A stretch of 6,475 nucleotides of DNA from assembly GCA_023253615.1 (NCBI GenBank), contig JALRFZ010000140.1, forward strand, positions 1 through 6,475, written 5' to 3'. Under the pieces are notes generated by a model. It was given only the letters and a program-made list of their open reading frames with translations, was not told the DNA's origin and did not search any database. Below are positions 1 to 4,400 of the stretch, one piece after another. Position 1 is the first letter of the stretch, and every line of letters starts with the position of its first letter. The stretch is from Verrucomicrobiales bacterium (GTDB taxonomy: Bacteria; Verrucomicrobiota; Verrucomicrobiia; Verrucomicrobiales; DEV007). Position numbers and translations under genes: made by a program.

Positions 1-299
1 AGGGCTGCAAGAACAACACCGAGTGCGACGCCCTCCTCATCAACGCCTCGAGCCGCACCGACACCTATCCGGCAATCACCGTGCGCGGCAACCAGCACGC
101 CACCCAGCACGAGGCCAGCGTCAGCCAGGTCAGCGAAGAGCAGATCTTCTACATGAAGCAGCGCGGCCTCAGCGAAGGGGAAGCGATGAGTCTCAGTGTG
201 AACGGCTTCGTCAACGATCTCGTCCGCGAGTTCCCCATGGAATACAGCGTCGAGCTGAAGCGCCTCATCGACATGGAAATGGAAGGCAGCGTCGGCTGA
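1..299 (+). CDS. sufB: Fe-S cluster assembly protein SufB, C-terminal part (5' truncated by window edge)
   Basis: SufB is a scaffold subunit of the cytoplasmic SufBCD complex that builds iron-sulfur clusters. Only the last 98 codons are visible, in the frame starting at base 3; the family is usually about 470-495 aa. The tail has the family signature: a conserved TECD segment, [25 protein letters not shown], and the near-universal ending EGSVG. Counting back from the C-terminus, the TECD cysteine (codon 24-26) matches E. coli Cys405. The H-E of QHEAS, 28 and 29 residues further on, match His433 and Glu434, so the known assembly-site residues are kept. A 93-bp gap separates it from sufD in the same direction, consistent with one operon. 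No sufC lies between them. The SEEQIFY...RG segment recurs in SufD as SDEEIFY...RG, as expected for paralogues. SufD is excluded by the TECD cysteine and the ending. Confidence 0.95.
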   Translation, partial: GCKNNTECDALLINASSRTDTYPAITVRGNQHATQHEASVSQVSEEQIFYMKQRGLSEGEAMSLSVNGFVNDLVREFPMEYSVELKRLIDMEMEGSVG

Positions 300-371
300 A
301 CCGACCCTGTTTGGCCTTCCATCATACCCTCTTCATCCTCGCTTTTTTTCCTTTCTTTCGCCAACTTTCTC

Positions 372-384
372 CGCCCGCAGGGCG
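372..384 (+). other. small GC-rich hairpin just upstream of the sufD start
   Basis: CGCCC-GCA-GGGCG forms a perfect 5-bp stem with a 3-base loop, ending 8 bases before the sufD ATG. The only purine-rich candidate for a ribosome binding site (GCAGGG, 377-382) lies inside it. Folding could therefore limit initiation of sufD relative to sufB. No U-tract follows on the plus strand, so it is not a rho-independent terminator. In such GC-rich DNA a stem this short may be chance. Confidence 0.3.
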
Positions 385-392
385 CCCTTTCG

Positions 393-1742
393 ATGCCGAC
401 CATGGTCCTGACACCACCCGAGGAAACGACGACCCGCCCCGCCGCGATCTGGTGCGATGCCGCACCCGTCAATGACGCCGATGCCGGACTCCCGGATTGG
501 TATCTCGAACTCCGCTCCGCCGCCTGGGAGCGTTACAACGCGCTCCCCGTGCCGACGCGGACGAACCAGCAATGGCGTTTCGCCGACCTCAAGCATCTCC
601 GCATCGACCGCCACACGCTCCCGGCTCCGGTCTCCGCCGGTGTTGCCGCCGACCTCGTCGCCCGGGCCGTCTCCGAGCGTCCCGCGGAATTCGCCGCCCA
701 TTTCGTCATCGCGAACAACCGCCTCCTCCATGCCGAGACGCCGGCCTTGCCGGAGGGTGCCACCTGCCTGCCGATCGAAGACGCCCTCGCGACCCGTCCC
801 GACCTGCTCCGGGCGCATTTCCTGAAGCACGGCGACTTCCTCGGAGGTGAAAAATTCGCCGCCCTCCATGCCGCCGCGACCTTGAGCGGTCTCTTCGTGC
901 ACTTGCCCAAGGGCTGCGTCGCCGATGCGCCGGTGATCGTGCATCATTTCATCGGCGGCGAAGGCGTCGTGATCTTCCCGCACACGCTCGTGGTGGCGGA
1001 GGATCATGCCTCGGTCTCCGTGATCGATCTCTTTGAGTCGATCAACGGGAAGGAAGACACCCTCGTCGTCGGCATGGCTGATCTCCACGCCGATCGCGGT
1101 GGGCGCATCCAGTACGCGTCCCTGCAGGATCTCAGCGACAAGGGTGCGAAACACGTGCAGTTGCAGCACACCCGTGCCGGACGCGACGCCGCCGTGAAGG
1201 TGGGCTATCTGAACCTCGGGGCCGAGTGGGTCCGCAACGAATCGATCAACCGCATGGTCGAGAACGGGGCCGATTGCCAGATCTTCTCCGCCAACCTCGC
1301 CAACGATACGCAGGAGTATGATCAGCGCACCCTGCAGTCGCACGAGGCGCAGCACACCACGAGCGATCTCTTCTTCAAGAACGCACTCTATGACCGGGCG
1401 CGGACGATCTTTTCCGGCCTCATCCAGGTGCAGCCCGGTTCGCACCACACCGATTCCTACCAGACCTGCCGCAACCTCCTCGGCAGCGACGAGGCGGAGG
1501 CGAACTCCATGCCCGGGCTGGAGATCGATGCCGACCAGGTGAAGTGTTCGCACGGCTCGACTTCGGGCACGATCAGCGACGAGGAGATCTTCTACCTGCG
1601 CGCCCGGGGCATCCCGGCCGACGAGGCCCGCAAGATCATCAGCCTCGGTTTCCTCAACGAATCCATCGAAAAGCTCGACGGGGAAAGCGTGAAGGAAATG
1701 CTCTTCGCCCGCATCGCGCGGAAGTTCGCGGCGATCGGGTGA
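393..1742 (+). CDS. sufD: Fe-S cluster assembly protein SufD
   Basis: SufD (449 aa, close to the usual 420-450) pairs with SufB; the heterodimer and the SufC ATPase form the scaffold that assembles and passes on Fe-S clusters in the cytoplasm. The N-terminal helical region has the typical PTRTNQQWRFADL segment (about residues 54-66). The beta-helix core spans roughly residues 165-390. The C-terminal helical segment holds KCSHGSTSG (residues 384-392) and SDEEIFYLRARG (395-406). His387 lies 62 residues from the end, matching E. coli SufD His360, which lines the SufB-SufD assembly interface; Cys385 matches Cys358. The ATG at 393 fits the family N-terminus, but an in-frame ATG at 402 is possible. 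Neither has a strong ribosome binding site; the only candidate is GCAGGG at 377-382, so coupling to sufB is plausible. The gene converges on the PIN toxin gene with 12 bases between stops. Confidence 0.95.
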   Translation: MPTMVLTPPEETTTRPAAIWCDAAPVNDADAGLPDWYLELRSAAWERYNALPVPTRTNQQWRFADLKHLRIDRHTLPAPVSAGVAADLVARAVSERPAEFAAHFVIANNRLLHAETPALPEGATCLPIEDALATRPDLLRAHFLKHGDFLGGEKFAALHAAATLSGLFVHLPKGCVADAPVIVHHFIGGEGVVIFPHTLVVAEDHASVSVIDLFESINGKEDTLVVGMADLHADRGGRIQYASLQDLSDKGAKHVQLQHTRAGRDAAVKVGYLNLGAEWVRNESINRMVENGADCQIFSANLANDTQEYDQRTLQSHEAQHTTSDLFFKNALYDRARTIFSGLIQVQPGSHHTDSYQTCRNLLGSDEAEANSMPGLEIDADQVKCSHGSTSGTISDEEIFYLRARGIPADEARKIISLGFLNESIEKLDGESVKEMLFARIARKFAAIG

Positions 1743-1758
1743 GAAGGAGGTGCCTCAC
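1739..1758. terminator. possible weak bidirectional stem between convergent stops
   Basis: GTGAG (1739-1743) and CTCAC (1754-1758) can pair across a 10-base loop. The two arms contain the stop codons of sufD (plus) and the PIN gene (minus). It is the only inverted repeat I can see in the 12-base convergent gap. It is short and has no T-run on either strand, so intrinsic termination is doubtful. Confidence 0.2.
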
Positions 1759-2177
1759 TCCCTCGTCAAGAACCTGTGGATAAAGTCTTGTGGCGTGATC
1801 GGCTGAGGCTTGTATCCTGCGCTCTTCAGGGGATCGAAATGGTGATTCTCCGTGATGAGGAAATCCGCGCCGATCGTGATGGCACAATCCGTAAACTTGT
1901 TGTCGTCGGGGTCGAGGGTCACGATGTGAAACTGGAAGGACGGCTGGACTTTGATCAGGAGTCCGCCTTGCGCCTCGGCCAAATCGAGGACACGAAGCAA
2001 TTGGAGCCAACGCCGCCTCCCGCTTTGCCGGGTGATGATTTCTTCATATTCGACCAGGATGTCATTGCTGAAGGCCCAAAGGAATTTTCTTTGAAGCCAT
2101 GCGCTGAAGATTTCGCTGAATGGGTGGCCGGCTTTGCCTCCCTGCAGGAGCACGTTGGTATCGATGCAAACGATCAT
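1755..2177 (-). CDS. PIN-domain RNase toxin of a putative toxin-antitoxin pair
   Basis: A 140-aa protein with the PIN fold typical of VapC-like toxins, Mg-dependent RNases. The first strand ends in IDTNVLL with Asp6. A second acidic cluster, LVEYEE, gives Glu43/45/46. The block DPDDNKFTDCA (residues 89-99) followed by GADFLITENHHF (103-114) is characteristic of the 'putative toxin component, PIN family' group (COG1569/TIGR00305 type). In that group DPDDxKFxxCA is followed by GAxxxVTxD. Here the position usually filled by Asp in TxD is Asn111 (TEN), a substitution seen in some PIN proteins. The start overlaps the stop of the upstream small gene as ATGA (2174-2177). With no ribosome binding site of its own, it is probably translated by coupling. 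Sampled blocks here are about 53% GC, down to about 42% near 2041-2100, against about 68% in flanking genes, which suggests transfer. The target RNA cannot be inferred. Confidence 0.85.
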   Translation of the reverse strand: MIVCIDTNVLLQGGKAGHPFSEIFSAWLQRKFLWAFSNDILVEYEEIITRQSGRRRWLQLLRVLDLAEAQGGLLIKVQPSFQFHIVTLDPDDNKFTDCAITIGADFLITENHHFDPLKSAGYKPQPITPQDFIHRFLTRE

Positions 2178-2461
2178 TCCAACTGAGAAGAACGAATCGC
2201 GGCGCGAGCCTTGGACAAGGCTTCATCCAATCCTTCGTACTTCCCTTCGGCCCAGTCCCGCGCCATCCCTTCGGAAAACTCCTCCCATGCGGCCTTGAGT
2301 TCCAATTCCCGGGCGAGTTCATGCAACACGAGGACGCCTTCGTCCGGCAGTCTGCTCAATTGATCGACCACATTACGCCGAAGCACTTCAGGAGATGGAA
2401 GTACTTTCCCAAGCGAATGTTCTGTCGGGACTGCCATGGAAAAACCTACACTCGGGTGCAT
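2174..2461 (-). CDS. small protein, putative antitoxin partner of the PIN toxin
   Basis: A 95-aa charged, mostly helical protein that I cannot place in a named family. It is called antitoxin from position: directly upstream of a PIN toxin, same strand, ATGA overlap, similar low GC. Residues about 24-58 (PEVLRRNVVDQLSRLPDEG onward) look like the short helical modules of small antitoxins that contain an 'LPDE' turn. Residues about 59-92 (WEEFSEGMARDW, KYEGLDEALSKAR) form an acidic/basic amphipathic tail of the type that wraps a toxin. No ribbon-helix-helix, AbrB or Phd motif is obvious, so DNA binding and autoregulation are not shown. The start at 2461 lies 33 bases after the EVE gene stop and has no clear ribosome binding site. 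An internal ATG at 2437 (MAVPTEHS) has a weak AGG upstream and is a reasonable alternative start. A non-antitoxin role cannot be excluded. Confidence 0.7.
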   Translation of the reverse strand: MHPSVGFSMAVPTEHSLGKVLPSPEVLRRNVVDQLSRLPDEGVLVLHELARELELKAAWEEFSEGMARDWAEGKYEGLDEALSKARAAIRSSQLE

Positions 2462-2494
2462 GGCGCCGCCACCCGATTTTCGCTTCCGCGCCCC

Positions 2495-2956
2495 TCACCC
2501 CTTCACCCCCGCCAGCTTCAACACGCGCTGGTAGTGCTTCTTCTCCACCGGCGTGATCGAGAGCCTCGTGCCGCGTTGGCAGACGAGCATCTCGGAAAGC
2601 TGGGAATCGGTCTTGAGAAGTTCGAGAGGGATCAGCTCCGGAAAGGTGGCGACGTGCTCGAAGTCGACGAGATACCAGCGCGGGTTTTCCTCCGTCGCCT
2701 TGGGATCGTGGTATTCCGACTTCGGATCGAACTGGGTGGGATCGGGATAAGGGGCCGAGGCCACCTTGGCGATGCCGGCGATGCCCGGAGGAGTGGCGTT
2801 GGAATGGTAAAAAAGGGCGAGGTCGCCGACCTTCATTTCCTTCCACATGTAGTTCCGGGCCTGGTAGTTGCGGACTCCGGTCCAGGGTTCGCGGGGGACC
2901 TTCGCGAGGTCGTCGATGGAAAAGACGTCGGGTTCGGATTTGATGAGCCAGGGCAT
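2495..2956 (-). CDS. EVE domain-containing protein (Thy28/THYN1-like)
   Basis: A single-domain 153-aa protein that matches the EVE family along its full length. Signatures are MPWLIKSEP at the N-terminus, W25-TGVRNYQARN (25-35), VGDLALFYHSN (43-53) and RGTRLSITPV (128-137). EVE is a PUA-like fold related to YTH; family members bind modified bases in DNA or RNA through an aromatic cage. The conserved Trp, Tyr and Asn residues expected for that pocket are present. This is a stand-alone form rather than the fusion to a restriction nuclease seen in some defence systems, so a role in RNA metabolism or modified-base recognition is more likely than restriction. It starts 60 bases after the yicC stop and precedes the small TA genes by 33 bases, all on the minus strand. 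No convincing ribosome binding site precedes the ATG. The ligand is unknown. Confidence 0.93.
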   Translation of the reverse strand: MPWLIKSEPDVFSIDDLAKVPREPWTGVRNYQARNYMWKEMKVGDLALFYHSNATPPGIAGIAKVASAPYPDPTQFDPKSEYHDPKATEENPRWYLVDFEHVATFPELIPLELLKTDSQLSEMLVCQRGTRLSITPVEKKHYQRVLKLAGVKG

Positions 2957-3016
2957 GCGGAACGGTTACGCCTGTGCCGCCCGACGCCAAGGGCGGATTT
3001 CGCCGGGGTGGTCCGG

Positions 3017-3892
3017 TCACTGCACGTTCTGCACCTGCTCGCGGATTTTCTCGAGCTCGGTCTTCGCGTTCACGACGTGGCGGGCGATGGCGGCGTCGTT
3101 CGCCTTGCTGCCGATCGTGTTGAGTTCGCGGTTGAATTCCTGGCAGAGGAAATCGAGGGGGCGGCCCATCGGCTCGTCGCTCTCGAGATAGGTGCGGAAA
3201 AGGGCGACGTGGCTGTCGAGACGGGTGAGCTCCTCGGTGATGTCGCAGCGCTCGGCATAGAGGGCGATCTCGCGGAGGAGACGGTCGTCGTCGAGGTCGA
3301 GGGCGAGTCCGGAATCGCCGAGACGCTTCATCAGATTCTGCCGGTAGGCGGGAGCGACGAGGGGGGCGAGGGTGCGAATCGCGGCGACCTCGCCGACGAT
3401 TCCGGCGAGCCGGGCCTGGAGGTCGGCCCGGAGATGGCCACCCTCATCCTGCTGCATCTTCACGAGCTGGGCGAGGGCCGAACCGAGAGCGGTGAAAAGC
3501 GCCTCGCGGACTTCGAGAGGATCGACCCCGGATTCGTCGACGCGGAAGACGCCGGGAGCGCGGAAGAGATCGGCCGCGGTGAGATTCGGCTCGATCCCGG
3601 TATCGAGGGCGATGCGGCGCACGGCGGCGACATATTGTTTCGCGAGACCCTCGTCGAAGAGGAGCCGGTTGTCGGTGCCGTCGTCGTGGGTCAACAGTAC
3701 CCTGGCGGCGAGGCGCCCCCGCGAAAGCGACTTGGCGAGCAGGTTGCGGGCTTCGCTCTCGAGTTCCTGCAGGGCACCGGGGAGATTGACGGAAATATCG
3801 ACCTGTTTCCGGTTCACACCGGAGAGTTCGACTTCGAGTTTCCACCCGTTCACCGCGGCTTCGCCGCGGCCGTATCCGGTCATGCTGCGCAT
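3017..3892 (-). CDS. yicC: YicC/YloC family endoribonuclease
   Basis: A 291-aa cytoplasmic protein with the full YicC architecture: an N-terminal YicC-like domain opening MRSMTGYGRGE and a C-terminal DUF1732 domain. The latter holds DITEELTRLDSH (217-228), LDFLCQEFNRELNTIGSKAND (246-266) and the ending TELEKIREQVQN. Members are RNases; E. coli YicC promotes RyhB degradation. The open frame extends 29 codons further to 3979, but that extension is Arg/Ser-rich, unlike the family and overlaps the PUR gene. I therefore start at the ATG at 3892, which matches the usual [KR]SMTG[FY]G start; an ATG at 3883 is also possible. Neither start has a visible Shine-Dalgarno. The start lies 31 bases after the PUR gene stop, suggesting co-transcription. 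In many bacteria yicC is followed by gmk; here an EVE gene follows instead. Confidence 0.95.
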   Translation of the reverse strand: MRSMTGYGRGEAAVNGWKLEVELSGVNRKQVDISVNLPGALQELESEARNLLAKSLSRGRLAARVLLTHDDGTDNRLLFDEGLAKQYVAAVRRIALDTGIEPNLTAADLFRAPGVFRVDESGVDPLEVREALFTALGSALAQLVKMQQDEGGHLRADLQARLAGIVGEVAAIRTLAPLVAPAYRQNLMKRLGDSGLALDLDDDRLLREIALYAERCDITEELTRLDSHVALFRTYLESDEPMGRPLDFLCQEFNRELNTIGSKANDAAIARHVVNAKTELEKIREQVQNVQ

Positions 3893-3923
3893 CGGGGGAA
3901 AATGGCACGGAAGACGCGCCGTG

Positions 3924-4163
3924 TCACTCCGGCAGATCGGAGGCCTCGCGGATGTCCTCGAGCGCTCCGATGAAATCATCGAGGAATTCGACCGGCACCA
4001 TGATGGTGTCGCGGCGTCCGCGCACGTCCTCGGTGATCTTCACGAATTGTCCGCGGTCGTTCTCCTTCAGATCGAGGAAGAAAATCTTCCGATCCGCGAG
4101 AATTTTCTCCGTGTGGATGGGGCGGTCTTCGGGACCCCGTTTTTCACCGTCGTAACCGATCAT
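3924..4163 (-). CDS. PUR family DNA/RNA-binding protein (DUF3276-like)
   Basis: A 79-aa protein with one PUR repeat over about residues 16-70: PIHTEKILADRKIFFLDLKE, then NDRGQFVKITED, then IMVPVEFLDDFIGALEDI. This order of strands (a basic/aromatic KIFFLDLKEN, a G-x-F/Y-V/L-x-I-T-E strand) followed by a helix matches the bacterial Pur-alpha-like proteins exemplified by Borrelia BpuR. Such single-repeat proteins dimerise to make a nucleic-acid-binding unit, and BpuR binds DNA and RNA as a regulator. The start is secured by a strong Shine-Dalgarno, GAGGAGG, ending 6 bases before the ATG. It is the first gene of the minus-strand run and lies divergent from tatC. Its target is unknown. The family assignment rests on motif reading without a search. 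Confidence 0.8.
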   Translation of the reverse strand: MIGYDGEKRGPEDRPIHTEKILADRKIFFLDLKENDRGQFVKITEDVRGRRDTIMVPVEFLDDFIGALEDIREASDLPE

Positions 4164-4169
4164 GCTTTG

Positions 4170-4176
4170 CCTCCTC
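4170..4176 (-). promoter_or_regulatory. strong ribosome binding site of the PUR gene
   Basis: On the minus strand the sequence reads GAGGAGG, six bases before the ATG at 4163. It is the only near-perfect Shine-Dalgarno in the window; all other starts have weak ones or none. This suggests the PUR protein is made at a higher level than its neighbours. Confidence 0.75.
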
Positions 4177-4343
4177 GAAAACTTGCTCAGGTATGCACCG
4201 GACCGTGGCGCATAGGCGTAAACACGATCCGCGATTCAGTATCACCCCGCGATTTCAATGCAAGCGCGGACACTGGCGTGAAAATGCAAATATTTCTGTA
4301 ACAAAGTGCCACTGACGCGATCAATGACCCCTGCTTGCGGGCT

Positions 4344-4371
4344 TTGCCGTTTTGAAAATCGGGGCTAGAAT
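4344..4371 (+). promoter_or_regulatory. putative sigma70-type promoter of tatC
   Basis: TTGCCG (4344-4349) and TAGAAT (4366-4371), separated by 16 bases, match the housekeeping consensus at 4/6 and 5/6 positions. Transcription would begin near 4378, giving a leader of only about 20 bases before the tatC ATG at 4401. No strong ribosome binding site is present there. The rest of the divergent gap (4177-4343) holds an AT-rich patch at 4281-4304 and an imperfect direct repeat, CACTGGCGTG (4271-4280) and CACTGACGCG (4310-4319). I find no convincing minus-strand promoter for the PUR gene in it. Confidence 0.45.
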
Positions 4372-4400
4372 GCACCCCTTCCGATTTTCCGATCCCGGCC

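Noticed and set aside
332..371. Pyrimidine-rich tract with a seven-T run between sufB and sufD
   Set aside because: No hairpin precedes it, so it does not make an intrinsic terminator. It is probably just an unstructured intergenic stretch.
333..1553. 406-codon open frame on the minus strand
   Set aside because: It lies antisense to sufD, whose family motifs are clear throughout. Its translation is an Arg/Gly/Glu/Val-rich composition typical of the opposite strand of high-GC coding DNA.
1776..2186. 136-codon plus-strand frame opposite the PIN gene
   Set aside because: It reads like ordinary sequence, but the minus strand has the full PIN motif set and the ATGA overlap, which is decisive.
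2388..3020. 210-codon minus-strand frame over the EVE gene
   Set aside because: It is an Arg/Pro-rich out-of-frame shadow. The EVE motifs are in the other frame.
2120..3973. 617-codon open frame on the plus strand
   Set aside because: It runs across the antisense of the antitoxin, EVE and yicC genes and their gaps, with no recognisable motif. It is a GC-driven shadow frame.
3893..3979. N-terminal 29-codon extension of YicC
   Set aside because: It is Arg/Ser-rich, absent from the family, and overlaps the end of the PUR gene. MRSMTGYG at 3892 is the natural start.
4306..4311. TGGCAC on the minus strand as a sigma54 -24 element
   Set aside because: The matching GC at the -12 spacing is absent, so it is not a sigma54 promoter.
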